Below, one piece after another: positions 42,547-51,103 of a stretch of DNA of 64,000 nucleotides (its first letter is position 1; each line of letters begins with the position of its first letter). Position numbers and translations under genes: made by a program. Where the stretch lies: NCBI RefSeq assembly GCF_900104095.1, contig NZ_FNJO01000007.1, forward strand, positions 186,001 through 250,000, written 5' to 3'. The notes beneath the pieces are model-generated. The model was not told where the DNA came from. It did not search any database and worked only from the letters and a program-made list of their open reading frames with translations. The stretch is from Ralstonia sp. 25mfcol4.1 (lineage in GTDB: Bacteria; Pseudomonadota; Gammaproteobacteria; Burkholderiales; Burkholderiaceae).

Positions 42547-43570
42547 CGCCGCCGCGTTGGCCATGCGCGCGATGCTGGCGCGCCGTGCCTTGCGGCTGGC
42601 GCTGGGCACGGCGGCCTGCCTGGCCGTGAGCTTCGGCATGCAGTGGGCGGTGCCCGTGATGGCGCCGGTGCTGGCCGTCTTCCTGTTTGCGACGTTGGAC
42701 CGTCCGTTGCCGTTCAAGGCAGGCGTGGGCCTGGCGCTGGTGGTCATGCTGACGACCGGCAGCGGCATGCTGCTGGTGCCGTTCCTGCGCCATGCGCCGC
42801 TGACCGGCGTACTGATGGCGGGCCTGTGCCTGTTTCTGGCATTTCGCCATGGTTTGCGGGGCGGCAACAATCTCGTGTCGACGTTCCTGGTAGCGGGCGT
42901 CACGCTGATTTCGGCGGCGGGCACCGCCAACAGCGCGCTGGCGCTGACCGTGATCGGCGCGCTGGTGCGCGGCCTGCTGTGCGCGGTGCTGATGCTGGGT
43001 ATCTGCTACCAGCTGATTCCCGAACCGGGCGGCCTGCGCATGCCGCAGAAGCCCAGCGTCGCCCCCGGGGATGCGGATGCCATGGCCCTGCGCGCCACGC
43101 TGGTGGTGATGCCGCCGTTCCTGCTGGCGATGGCGGACCCGGCCGCGTACCTGCCCATCATCATGAAGGCGGTCAGCCTGGGGCGGCAAAGCTGCAGCAC
43201 GACGGCGCGGGGTGCGGCGCTGGAACTGGTGGGCTCCACGCTGATGGGCGGGGCACTGGCCATTCTGTGCTGGCTGGCGTTGGGGCTGTTCGTCCACATC
43301 TGGATGTTCTTTCTCTGGATGCTGCTGTTCGGGCTATGGGTGGCGCGCCGGCTGTTCCGGCTGCGGCCGGGGCGCATGTCGCCAGGCTTCTGGCTGAACA
43401 GCCTTGTCACGATGATCATCCTGCTGGGGCAGTCCGTGGCGGACAGCGCGGCGGGCAAGGATGTCTACCAGGCGTTCATGGTGCGCATGGGGCTGTTTGT
43501 CGGCGTGTCGCTGTACGCCTGGCTGATGATCGCACTGCTGGACCGGCGCGCCGCGCCGGTGCCCGCGTAA
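42536..43570 (+). CDS. DUF2955 (FUSC-like) inner-membrane pump protein
   Basis: 344 residues with about ten hydrophobic segments in two blocks, as in DUF2955 proteins distantly related to AaeB/FUSC aromatic-acid exporters. It starts LALGTAACLAVSFGMQWAVP with VMAPVLAVFLFATLDRPLPF. FUSC proteins normally have a soluble domain between the blocks; here only a short loop (about 165-185) is present, so this is a minimal version. With the preceding adaptor and channel it would form a tripartite exporter, perhaps of aromatic acids. Substrate inference is weak. Confidence 0.8.
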   Translation: MSTDAAALAMRAMLARRALRLALGTAACLAVSFGMQWAVPVMAPVLAVFLFATLDRPLPFKAGVGLALVVMLTTGSGMLLVPFLRHAPLTGVLMAGLCLFLAFRHGLRGGNNLVSTFLVAGVTLISAAGTANSALALTVIGALVRGLLCAVLMLGICYQLIPEPGGLRMPQKPSVAPGDADAMALRATLVVMPPFLLAMADPAAYLPIIMKAVSLGRQSCSTTARGAALELVGSTLMGGALAILCWLALGLFVHIWMFFLWMLLFGLWVARRLFRLRPGRMSPGFWLNSLVTMIILLGQSVADSAAGKDVYQAFMVRMGLFVGVSLYAWLMIALLDRRAAPVPA

Positions 43571-43586
43571 GCTGAGGGAGACCGTC

Positions 43587-44036
43587 ATGCAATTGCACCT
43601 GCTGGTTGCCGCTCCCGTGATGCTGCTTTGCCTGCTGCTGCAGTGCGGGGCCGTGGCACTGTGCCTGCGGCGCTATGCGAGGTTCCAGAACAAGTGGCAG
43701 GGGCGCGAACCGCTGTGGATGGACGCCGTGCTGCTGACGTCCGTGATGCTGCTGACGCTGTTCTGCAACTTCGCGCAGATGGTGGTGTGGGCGGGGCTGT
43801 TCATGGTGCTGGGCGAGTTCGACACGCTCGGGGCGGCGCTGTATCACTCGGCGGTGAACTTCGCCACCCTGGGCTACGGCGATATCGTGATGTCGCCCCG
43901 CTGGCGCATGCTCGGGCCGATCGAATCGGCGCTGGGCATCCTGATGTTCGGCCTGTCCACGGCGCTGATGACGGCCGCGGTACTTGACGTGGTCAAGAGC
44001 CAGATGGCCCGCCTGCGGGAGGCGGGGCCGTCATGA
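43587..44036 (+). CDS. Two-helix potassium channel
   Basis: 149 residues. Hydrophobic segments at about 5-27, 47-75 and 108-133 surround a pore loop with selectivity filter TLGYGD (94-99). This is the minimal ion-channel (Kch/KcsA-like) core without RCK domain. A tetramer would conduct K+ across the inner membrane. The gene starts 16 bases after the DUF2955 gene with GAGGGAGA ahead, so it belongs to the same transcript as the exporter. Why a K+ channel is coupled to an efflux pump is not known; membrane-potential adjustment is a guess. Confidence 0.85.
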   Translation: MQLHLLVAAPVMLLCLLLQCGAVALCLRRYARFQNKWQGREPLWMDAVLLTSVMLLTLFCNFAQMVVWAGLFMVLGEFDTLGAALYHSAVNFATLGYGDIVMSPRWRMLGPIESALGILMFGLSTALMTAAVLDVVKSQMARLREAGPS

Positions 44037-44064
44037 CGCAGGGGCCATCGATCGCGGTTTGTGA

Positions 44065-44430
44065 TCAGGTGCAGTTGGCGCGGTAGGTTTCTTCCAGCTG
44101 CTTGCGCGAATCGTCGCGCTCAAGCTTGGGAACGGCACGGCCCTGCGCACTTTGGGTGGCCGTGCCGGGCGACGTGTAGGCGCGCTGCTTCGACGTACCG
44201 CTCAGCTCCTGCAACAGCGCGTCGCAGCGTTCGCGTTTGGCGTCGGCCGGACTCGCGGTCGGTGCCGAAGGAGGCCGGTAGGGGTTGCCGCCTTCACGTA
44301 CCGCATCGGAGATGGCCGCGGCACCCGAACTCGGCATTTGCTGCGCCTGCGCGGGCATCGCGCCCAGACTGATGCTCAGCGCGCCGGAGGCGGCGATCAC
44401 GCACTGCAACGACTTCATGGCGTTCGGCAT
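44065..44430 (-). CDS. Small secreted protein of unknown function
   Basis: 121 residues. The ATG at 44430 has GGAG 7 bases ahead, giving a signal peptide (SGALSISLGAMPAQA|QQMP). The mature part is short, hydrophilic and probably helical at the end (KLERDDSRKQLEETYRANC), with two cysteines. It resembles the many small periplasmic hypothetical proteins of Cupriavidus and Ralstonia. It is convergent with the K+ channel operon. Three 10-base repeats lie 69-98 bases upstream. Confidence 0.65.
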   Translation of the reverse strand: MPNAMKSLQCVIAASGALSISLGAMPAQAQQMPSSGAAAISDAVREGGNPYRPPSAPTASPADAKRERCDALLQELSGTSKQRAYTSPGTATQSAQGRAVPKLERDDSRKQLEETYRANCT

Positions 44431-44498
44431 GCGGGCTCCGCGTTGGACCTCAGGTTGGTGTGGCATACATAGCTGATGCTTCGGGATGTTCGGGTGGC

Positions 44499-44528
44499 GT
44501 AGTGACGCGTAGTGACGCGCAGTGACGT
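44499..44528. repeat. Three tandem 10-bp repeats upstream of a secreted-protein gene
   Basis: GTAGTGACGC, GTAGTGACGC, GCAGTGACGT stand head to tail at exactly 10-base spacing, one helical turn, so three identical faces point the same way. The position, 69-98 bases before the start codon at 44430 on the minus strand, suits an activator array. Confidence 0.65.
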
Positions 44529-44591
44529 TTCCTTAGCCTAGACGCAGCCGTCCCGTGCCGCAAGGGCAGCATGAGAGACCCTCCGTCTCCG

Positions 44592-45593
44592 TCAGCGCGA
44601 GTTGGCGTGCCGTCGCCGCCAGACGATCGGCGCCTCGCCGAACTGTGCGGAGAACCAGCGGGTGAACGCCGCGGCCGACCCGTAGCCCAGCAGTTCCGAC
44701 ACCCGCAGCAGGGAATAGTCGGGGTTGGCGACGTATCGCTGCGCCAGGTCGCGCCGCACGCCATTGACGATGTCCGAGAAAGTCTCGCCGGAGGCGTCGA
44801 GCTGGCGTTGCATGGTGCGCAGGCTCATGCCCAGCCCCTGCGCCACGGCTTCGCTGGTGGCGCGCCCCATCGGCAACATCAGGTAGACGGCATTGCGTAC
44901 CTCGCGCCCGACCGACGCGTCGTTCACGCGCGGCAGCGATTCCACCACGCGCTCCGCGTGGCGCGCCATGGCGGGGTTGCCGGTCGGGTTCGGCGTGTCC
45001 AGGTCGGCCGCCAGGCAGACGATGCCGTTAAACTCGCTGCCGAACTCCAGCGGGCAGCCGAACAGGCGCCGATGCACCTGCAGGTCCGGCGGCGCCGCGT
45101 GCGTGAAATTCACGCTTTGCGGATGCCATTGCGGCCCCAGCAGTGCGCGGCACAGCCGGAATACCACGCCCAGCGCCAGTTCAGTGGCCTGGCGCGAGGG
45201 CGCTTCGAGCACCACTTCCTGCCGGATCAGCACGATCTTGTCGGACGCTTCCAGCAGGATGGCCACCGATTCGTTGACCAGATGCCGGTAGCGGATGATG
45301 GTTTCCAGCGCGTCGCGCAACGTGGGTTGCTGGCTGATCAGCAAGCTCATCAAGCCAAAGTCCGACAACTGCCGCGACTCCGCCATGCGCAGGCCGAACG
45401 TGGGGCAGCTGGTGGCTTCCGCAGCGGCTTCGAGCAGCGTGGCGCAGGCCTGCACCGGAATGCGCTGCTCCGGGTCGGCCAGCAGCGCCTGGCTCAGGCG
45501 GGCCGTGCGCAGCAGCGGCAGCGGATTGACGCCGAGGCCATTCGCGACGTCGAAGAAATTGGTCATCACCGCAGCGCGTACCAGGGTTTTCAA
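44592..45593 (-). CDS. AraC family regulator with OruR-type N-terminal domain (first)
   Basis: 333 residues. An N-terminal arabinose-binding-like domain (LLEAAAEATSCPTFGLRMAE, FGLMSLLISQQPTLRDALE) precedes a C-terminal double HTH ending LGYGSAAAFTRWFSAQFG. A TTG at 45593 with GGGAGA 6 bases ahead gives the normal family N-terminus MKTLVRAAVMTNFFDVAN; the first ATG (45566) would cut nine residues and lacks an RBS. It is divergent from the oxidoreductase/TauD/ligase operon and is its probable regulator. Confidence 0.85.
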   Translation of the reverse strand: MKTLVRAAVMTNFFDVANGLGVNPLPLLRTARLSQALLADPEQRIPVQACATLLEAAAEATSCPTFGLRMAESRQLSDFGLMSLLISQQPTLRDALETIIRYRHLVNESVAILLEASDKIVLIRQEVVLEAPSRQATELALGVVFRLCRALLGPQWHPQSVNFTHAAPPDLQVHRRLFGCPLEFGSEFNGIVCLAADLDTPNPTGNPAMARHAERVVESLPRVNDASVGREVRNAVYLMLPMGRATSEAVAQGLGMSLRTMQRQLDASGETFSDIVNGVRRDLAQRYVANPDYSLLRVSELLGYGSAAAFTRWFSAQFGEAPIVWRRRHANSR

Positions 45594-45681
45594 GCGAGTC
45601 TCCCGATGTCGTTTTGCGCGCGTCACATGCAGGGTGCCATGACGCGTCGTTGGCGCGATGATAGGCGGCGATGGCATGAAA

Positions 45682-45708
45682 TGCAAAGTGTCCGGATTGC
45701 GCTGCAAA
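45682..45708. promoter_or_regulatory. Direct repeat TGCAAA with 21-bp period between AraC gene and oxidoreductase operon
   Basis: TGCAAA at 45682-45687 and 45703-45708 are exactly 21 bases apart, with flanking similarity (ATGCAAAG and CTGCAAAG). Two helical turns between half-sites is the usual arrangement for AraC-type binding. It lies about 80-105 bases before the oxidoreductase start. Confidence 0.5.
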
Positions 45709-45787
45709 GCAGCCGAAGCCTCCGACTCCTACATTGAGGGCATGGCGGCGCAAGTGGTGCCGCCCCCAAACTCAGGAGACGATTCCC

Positions 45788-46768
45788 ATGGCCAAGGCAG
45801 TGCGTATGTATGAAACCGGCGGACCCGAGGTGCTTCGCTACGAAGACGTCGAGGTAGGCGACCCGGGTCCGGGTCAGGTCCGCATCCGCCACGTGGCGGT
45901 GGGGCTCAACTACGCCGACACGTACTTCCGCAATGGCACCTACCCGGTGCCGCTGCCCGCGGGCATGGGCGTGGAAGCGTCGGGCGTGGTGCAGGCGGTG
46001 GGCGCCGGTGTGACCAATGTGGCCGTGGGCGACCGTGTGACGTACACCGGCTTCCTGAACACCCTGGGTGCCTACAGCACCGAGCGCCTGGTGCCGGCCG
46101 CGCCGCTGATCCGCCTGCCGGAAAGCATCGGCTTCGAGACGGCCGCCGCCATGACCATGCGCGGCCTGACGTCGGCTTACCTGATGCGCCGCATCCACAC
46201 CTTCCGCAAGGGCGACACGATCCTGTTGCACGCGGCGGCCGGCGGCGTCGGGCTGATCGTCTCGCAGTGGGCGCGCCTGCTGGGGCTGAACGTGATCGGC
46301 ACGGTATCGACCGAAGAGAAGGGCGAGATCGCGCGGGCCCACGGCTGCCAGCACATCATCAACTACAGCCACGAGGACGTGGCGGCGCGGGTACGCGAAC
46401 TGACCGACGGCGTGGGCGCCAACGTGGTGTTCGACAGCGTGGGCAAGAGCACCTTCATGGCATCGCTGGATTCGCTCAAGCGCCGTGGCCTGCTGGTATG
46501 CGTGGGGACGGCCTCGGGCCCGATCCCGCCGTTCGACCCGGTGCTCCTGGCGATGAAGGGCTCGGTCTACGTGACGCGTCCGGCGCTGGCCGACTACATT
46601 GCCGACCCGGCCGAGAAGGCCGAACTGGCAGGCGAGCTGTTCGACCACGTGGGGTCGGGCCGCATCCGCATCGAGATCAACCAGCGTTATGCGCTGGAAG
46701 ACGCGGTGCAGGCCCATCGCGACCTGGAGTCGCGCAAGACCACCGGTTCGTCGATCTTCGTCGTCTGA
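45788..46768 (+). CDS. Quinone oxidoreductase (zeta-crystallin/QOR type MDR)
   Basis: 326 residues of the zinc-independent MDR family. The N-terminal YEDVEVGDPGPGQVRIRH and GLNYADTYFRNGTYP (QOR type, no catalytic zinc cysteines) precede the NADPH motif HAAAGGVGLIVSQWARLLG. NVVFDSVGKSTF and SLKRRGLLVCVG follow. It reduces quinones or enone-type double bonds with NADPH. AGGAGA precedes the ATG at a spacing of about 7. It is the first gene of an operon with a TauD-like dioxygenase and an acyl-CoA ligase, divergent from an AraC gene. Confidence 0.88.
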   Translation: MAKAVRMYETGGPEVLRYEDVEVGDPGPGQVRIRHVAVGLNYADTYFRNGTYPVPLPAGMGVEASGVVQAVGAGVTNVAVGDRVTYTGFLNTLGAYSTERLVPAAPLIRLPESIGFETAAAMTMRGLTSAYLMRRIHTFRKGDTILLHAAAGGVGLIVSQWARLLGLNVIGTVSTEEKGEIARAHGCQHIINYSHEDVAARVRELTDGVGANVVFDSVGKSTFMASLDSLKRRGLLVCVGTASGPIPPFDPVLLAMKGSVYVTRPALADYIADPAEKAELAGELFDHVGSGRIRIEINQRYALEDAVQAHRDLESRKTTGSSIFVV

Positions 46769-46787
46769 AGACCTTGAGGAGACAGTG

Positions 46788-47636
46788 ATGAAAGTACAAC
46801 AACTAAGCTGTGCGCTGGGCGCCGAACTGGTGGGCGTGGATCTGGGCGAAGCGGTGCGCAACGACGACCTGTTTGGCGAGATCCGTGCGCAACTGCTGAA
46901 GCACCGCGTACTGTTCCTGCGCAACCAGCAGTTCAGCCGTGCCGAGCACGTGGCATTTGCAAGCCGCTTCGGCGCGCTGGAAGACCACCCGGTGGCGGGC
47001 AGCGATCCCGAGCATCCGGGGCTGGTGCGCATCTACAAGCGGCCGGACCAGCCGAACGACCGCTACGAGAACTGCTGGCACTCGGACACCACCTGGCGCG
47101 AGGCGCCGCAGTTCGGCGCGGTGCTGCGCTGCATCGAGTGCCCGCCCGTGGGCGGCGACACGATGTGGGCCAACATGGCGCTGGCCTATGAGCGGCTGCC
47201 CGACACGGTCAAGGCACAGATTGCCGACCTGCGCGCCCGCCACAGCATCGAGGCAAGCTTCGGGGCGGCCATGCCGATCGAAAAGCGGCTGGCGCTCAAG
47301 GCCCAGTTCCCCGACGCAGAGCATCCGGTGGTACGCACGCATCCCGATACCGGCGAGAAGGTGCTGTACGTGAACGGTTTCACCACGCACTTCACCAACT
47401 TCCACACCCCGGCGCGCGTGCGTTACGGCCAGGATGCCAACCCGGGCGCGGCCGATCTGCTGCGCTACCTGGTGTCGCAGGCGTACATCCCGGAATTCCA
47501 GGTGCGCTGGCGATGGGAACCGAATAGCGTGGCGATCTGGGACAACACGGCCACCCAGCACTACGCGGTAATGGACTACGCGCCGTGCCACCGCAAGATG
47601 GAACGCGCCGGCATCATCGGCAGCGTGCCGTACTGA
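46788..47636 (+). CDS. TauD/TfdA family 2-oxoglutarate-dependent dioxygenase
   Basis: 282 residues. The iron triad is visible as H98-x-D100 (CWHSDTTW) and a distal His near 258 (NTATQHYAVMDY). The 2-oxoglutarate-binding Arg lies in the C-terminal CHRKMERAG. Segments VLFLRNQQFS and GGDTMWANMALAYERL are family-typical. It hydroxylates an organic acid, sulfonate or similar substrate with O2 and succinate release. AGGAGA precedes the ATG at 46788, 19 bases after the oxidoreductase stop. The neighbouring ligase suggests that the product enters CoA-linked degradation. Substrate not determined. Confidence 0.88.
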   Translation: MKVQQLSCALGAELVGVDLGEAVRNDDLFGEIRAQLLKHRVLFLRNQQFSRAEHVAFASRFGALEDHPVAGSDPEHPGLVRIYKRPDQPNDRYENCWHSDTTWREAPQFGAVLRCIECPPVGGDTMWANMALAYERLPDTVKAQIADLRARHSIEASFGAAMPIEKRLALKAQFPDAEHPVVRTHPDTGEKVLYVNGFTTHFTNFHTPARVRYGQDANPGAADLLRYLVSQAYIPEFQVRWRWEPNSVAIWDNTATQHYAVMDYAPCHRKMERAGIIGSVPY

Positions 47637-47695
47637 TCCGCATGCGGATCAGGCAGAACCCGCAAGACATGATGGACATGAAGGACAGAGCTGGC

Positions 47696-49345
47696 ATGAA
47701 GGACAACCTCGTCGTTACCACCCCCTCGGCATACGCCTACCCGCTGCTGGTCAAGCAGCTGCTGACCAACGCGATGAGCCTGTATGGTGATCAGGAAATC
47801 AGCTATCGCGGCGAGATGCGCTACACGTATCGCGATTTCCACCAGCGTCTGGGCAGGCTCGCCAATGCGCTGGGGGCGCTGGGCGTGCGTCACGGCAGCA
47901 CCGTGGCCGTGATGGATTGGGACAGCCATCGGTACCTGGAGTGCTACTTCGGCGTGCCGATGATGGGCGCCACGCTATTCACGGTGAACGTGCGCCTGTC
48001 GCCCCAGCAGATCCTCTACACGCTGAACGACGCCGGCGCCGACGTGGTGCTGGTGCATCCGGACTTCCTGCCGGTGCTCGAACAGATCCGCGACAGCCTG
48101 GTGCGCCAGCCGCGTTTCGTGCTGATGGCCGACGGCCAGGACGTGCCCGCCGGCACCGTGCCGTTCGATGGCGAATACGAGGCCCTGCTGGCTGCCGCGC
48201 CGGCCGCGTTCGATTTTCCGGACTTCGACGAGCGCACCAAGGCCACCACGTTCTACACCACGGGCACCACGGGCGACCCCAAGGGCGTGTGCTACAGCCA
48301 TCGCGACATCGTGCTGCACACGCTGACCACGGCCACCAGCCTGTGCTCGCCGCGCGAAGGCCAGCGCATGCACCGTGAAGACGTGTACATGCCGATCACG
48401 CCGATGTTCCACGTGATGGCATGGGGCATGCCGTTCGTGGCGATCATGCTGGGCCTGCGCACCGTGCTGCCGGGCCGCTATGTGCCGGCCACGCTGCTGC
48501 AACTGCGCAAGACCGAGAAGGTCACGTTCTCGCACTGCGTGCCGACCATCCTGCAGATGCTGCTGCAGGCGGCGGACGAAGGGGAATACAACCTGTGGGG
48601 CTGGAAGATGATCATCGGCGGCTCGGCGTTGCCGCCGGTGCTGTGCGAGGCGGCGCTGTCGCGCGGCATCGACATCTTTGCCGGCTACGGCATGTCGGAG
48701 ACGGGCCCCATCGTCGCGCTGGCCCAGCTGCCGCCGGGCCATGTGCCGCTCACCCGCGAGGAGGAAGTGCGCATGCGCAGCGCCACGGGCCGTCCCGTGC
48801 CGCTGGCCGACTTCCGCATCGTCGGCCCCGATATGCGCGAAGTGCCGCACGACGGCAAGGCGCAGGGCGAGATCGTGCTGCGCGGGCCGTATCTGACCAA
48901 GTCGTACTTCCGCAAGCCGTCCGCGTCGGAGGACCTGTGGGCCGATGGCTACCTGCACACGCAGGACGTGGCGGTGATGGGCGAGGACGGGTTCGTGCAG
49001 ATCGTGGACCGGCTCAAGGACGTGATCAAGACCGGCGGCGAATGGGTGTCGTCGATCGAGATCGAGAACCTGGTCACCCAGGTACCCGGCGTGCAGGAAT
49101 GCGCGGTGGTGGGCGTGCCCGATGCGCGCTGGGGCGAGCGGCCGATGGCCTACGTGGTGCGCAAGGCTGGCATCGAGGTGGATGCCCAGCAGATCCGCGC
49201 GGTGCTGCTTGGACACGTCGAAGCCCAGCGGCTGAGCAAGTTCGCGGTGCCCGAGGGCGACCGTATCGCGTTCGTCACGGCGATTCCGAAGACGAGCGTG
49301 GGCAAGATTGACAAGAAGCTGCTGCGGGAAAAGAAGGCAGCCTGA
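47696..49345 (+). CDS. AMP-forming acyl-CoA ligase (medium/long chain type)
   Basis: About 549 residues of the ANL superfamily. The P-loop-like A3 motif is TTFYTTGTTGDPKG, A5 is FAGYGMSETGP, A8 is DRLKDVIKTGGEWVSS, and the catalytic A10 Lys is in PKTSVGKIDKKLL. It activates a carboxylic acid with ATP and CoA. Several ATGs are open (47642, 47669, 47672, 47678, 47696); the one at 47696 has AAGGA 10 bases ahead and precedes the conserved part, so it is given. It is the third gene of the AraC-linked operon and is closed by a strong terminator. Confidence 0.85.
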   Translation: MKDNLVVTTPSAYAYPLLVKQLLTNAMSLYGDQEISYRGEMRYTYRDFHQRLGRLANALGALGVRHGSTVAVMDWDSHRYLECYFGVPMMGATLFTVNVRLSPQQILYTLNDAGADVVLVHPDFLPVLEQIRDSLVRQPRFVLMADGQDVPAGTVPFDGEYEALLAAAPAAFDFPDFDERTKATTFYTTGTTGDPKGVCYSHRDIVLHTLTTATSLCSPREGQRMHREDVYMPITPMFHVMAWGMPFVAIMLGLRTVLPGRYVPATLLQLRKTEKVTFSHCVPTILQMLLQAADEGEYNLWGWKMIIGGSALPPVLCEAALSRGIDIFAGYGMSETGPIVALAQLPPGHVPLTREEEVRMRSATGRPVPLADFRIVGPDMREVPHDGKAQGEIVLRGPYLTKSYFRKPSASEDLWADGYLHTQDVAVMGEDGFVQIVDRLKDVIKTGGEWVSSIEIENLVTQVPGVQECAVVGVPDARWGERPMAYVVRKAGIEVDAQQIRAVLLGHVEAQRLSKFAVPEGDRIAFVTAIPKTSVGKIDKKLLREKKAA

Positions 49346-49364
49346 GGCGAAAGGGAAAACTGAT

Positions 49365-49399
49365 GGCCGCCCCTCCCCGGCTCGGAGGGCGGCCTTTTT
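49365..49399. terminator. Rho-independent terminator after the acyl-CoA ligase
   Basis: GGCCGCCCCTCC, loop, GGAGGGCGGCC and TTTTT on the plus strand. It lies 20 bases after the ligase stop and directly before the stop of the convergent exporter gene. Confidence 0.9.
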
Positions 49400-49403
49400 G
49401 CGT

Positions 49404-50102
49404 TTACGCCGCCGGCAGCACCCCTGGCAGCCAGTCCATTCCCCGGAATCCGCCGATGGCATGCCGCGCCAGCAGCGCCGAAAGCACCAGCATGGTCACG
49501 CCGACCAGGCGGTCCAGCATCTGCCAGGCGCGCGGATTGGCAAACCACGGCGCGAGCCATCGTGCACCGAAACCCAGGGCACCAAACCAGGCCAGGCTGC
49601 CGACGCTGGCGCCGGCCACGAACCAGCCGCGCATGGCGGCCGGCTGTTGTGCGCCGATGCTGCCCACCAGCAGTACGGTGTCCAGGTAGACATGGGGATT
49701 GAGCAACGTGAAGGCCAGGGCCTGCGCCAGCACAGCGCCGCGCGTGGTGCTGGACGGGCCGTCGGCAGCCCGCAGCACATGCTGCCCGTGGGCGCGCCGC
49801 CACGCCCGCCAGCCGTAGCAAGCCAGGAAGACCGCGCCGGCCAAAGCCAGCGCGGTCGCCAGTGCGGGCCGTTCGCCCAGTGCGCGGGCCATGCCCATGA
49901 CGCCGGCTGCGATGAGCAGCGCATCGGCCAGCGCGCACAGCAGCACCACGCTCCCCACGTGTTCGCGGCGCAGGCCCTGGCGCAGGACGAAGGCGTTCTG
50001 GGCACCAATGGCGACGATCAGGCCCAGGCTAAGGGCCAGGCCCTGCAGCAGGACGGCGATACCGGGCGGCATGCCCGAAGTCAGGAGGTCGGTCGAGTAC
50101 AT
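49404..50102 (-). CDS. argO: LysE/ArgO family amino-acid exporter
   Basis: 232 residues with six hydrophobic segments. The N-terminal family signature LIVAIGAQNAFVLRQGLRREHV is present (quoted here in part: GAQNAFVLRQG), with the central TLLNPHVYLDTVLL, whose Asn-Pro is conserved in LysE and ArgO. It exports basic amino acids (Arg or Lys) across the inner membrane. The divergent LysR-type gene 72 bases away is of ArgP/LysG type, the usual activator of this exporter. Arg versus Lys specificity is not decided. Confidence 0.85.
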   Translation of the reverse strand: MYSTDLLTSGMPPGIAVLLQGLALSLGLIVAIGAQNAFVLRQGLRREHVGSVVLLCALADALLIAAGVMGMARALGERPALATALALAGAVFLACYGWRAWRRAHGQHVLRAADGPSSTTRGAVLAQALAFTLLNPHVYLDTVLLVGSIGAQQPAAMRGWFVAGASVGSLAWFGALGFGARWLAPWFANPRAWQMLDRLVGVTMLVLSALLARHAIGGFRGMDWLPGVLPAA

Positions 50103-50174
50103 GACGCAAGCTTGCCATCGTGCGGCGATGAAGCCAAACTAAACAATCTTCATTGACATTAGCCAGGCTTAAGC

Positions 50175-51071
50175 ATGCTCGACTACGCGGCGCTATCCGC
50201 GCTGGCCGCCGTTGTGCGCGAAGGCAGTTTCGAGCGCGCCGCCCGCGCGCTTCATGTCACGCCATCGGCCATTTCGCAGCGCATCCGGATGCTGGAGGAG
50301 CGCGTCGGCTGCGCGCTTGTGATCCGCGACAACCCATGCCGGGCCACCGAAACAGGCCGCCGTCTGTGCCAGCACGTCGATCACGTCCGGTTGCTCGAAC
50401 AGGAGCTGCACGGCACCTTGCCCGCCCTGGCGCCGCAGGGCGAGACCCGCGTGCCGCTGCCGGTGGCCGTGAACGCCGACAGCCTGGCCACCTGGCTGGC
50501 GCAGCCGATTGCCGCGTTTGCCGCGCGGCATCCGGTGCTGATGGAAGTGGCGGTCGACGATCAGGACCATACGACGGAATGGCTGCGCAGCGGCGCGGTG
50601 CTGGCCGCCGTCACGGCCACCGCGCGACCGGCGACAGGATGCAACAGCCGCCCGCTGGGGGCCATGCGCTATGTGGCGGCGGCCAGCCCGGCGTTTGTGA
50701 CGCGCCATTTCGCGGCCGGGGTGGGGGCGGGCAGTCTTGCGCAGGCGCCGAGTCTGGTCTTCAACGCCAAGGACGAACTCCAGGCGCGTTGGGTGAGCCG
50801 GCTATGCCACCGGCAGGTGCAGCTGCCCCATCACACGCTGCCGTCATCGTATGCGTTTGTCACGGCGGCGCTGGCTGGCATGGGTTGGGGCATGCATCCG
50901 CAGTCGATGATCGATGGCTATCTGAAGGCCGGAATGCTGGTGGAACTGGTGCCCGACACGCCGCTCGATGTGCCGCTGCACTGGCAGCATGCGCGTGCCG
51001 CTTCGGGCCTGCTGGAAGGATTGACCGCCGAAGTGCTGGCCGCTGCGCGGACGGCGCTGCTGCCGCCCTGA
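50175..51071 (+). CDS. argP: LysR-type regulator ArgP/LysG
   Basis: 298 residues. The N-terminal winged HTH is YAALSALAAVVREGSFERAARALHVTPSAISQRI (segment FERAARALHVTPSAISQRI), followed by LEERVGC, where most LysR regulators have LE-x-x-LG-x-x-LF. The length and the C-terminal ligand domain fit ArgP, which senses Lys/Arg and activates argO. It is divergent from the exporter, sharing a 72-base promoter region that contains AT-rich sequence suitable for binding. It probably also represses itself. Confidence 0.85.
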   Translation: MLDYAALSALAAVVREGSFERAARALHVTPSAISQRIRMLEERVGCALVIRDNPCRATETGRRLCQHVDHVRLLEQELHGTLPALAPQGETRVPLPVAVNADSLATWLAQPIAAFAARHPVLMEVAVDDQDHTTEWLRSGAVLAAVTATARPATGCNSRPLGAMRYVAAASPAFVTRHFAAGVGAGSLAQAPSLVFNAKDELQARWVSRLCHRQVQLPHHTLPSSYAFVTAALAGMGWGMHPQSMIDGYLKAGMLVELVPDTPLDVPLHWQHARAASGLLEGLTAEVLAAARTALLPP

Positions 51072-51103
51072 ACAACTGTCGGGGCCGCGAGCCCGCGACG
51101 GCC

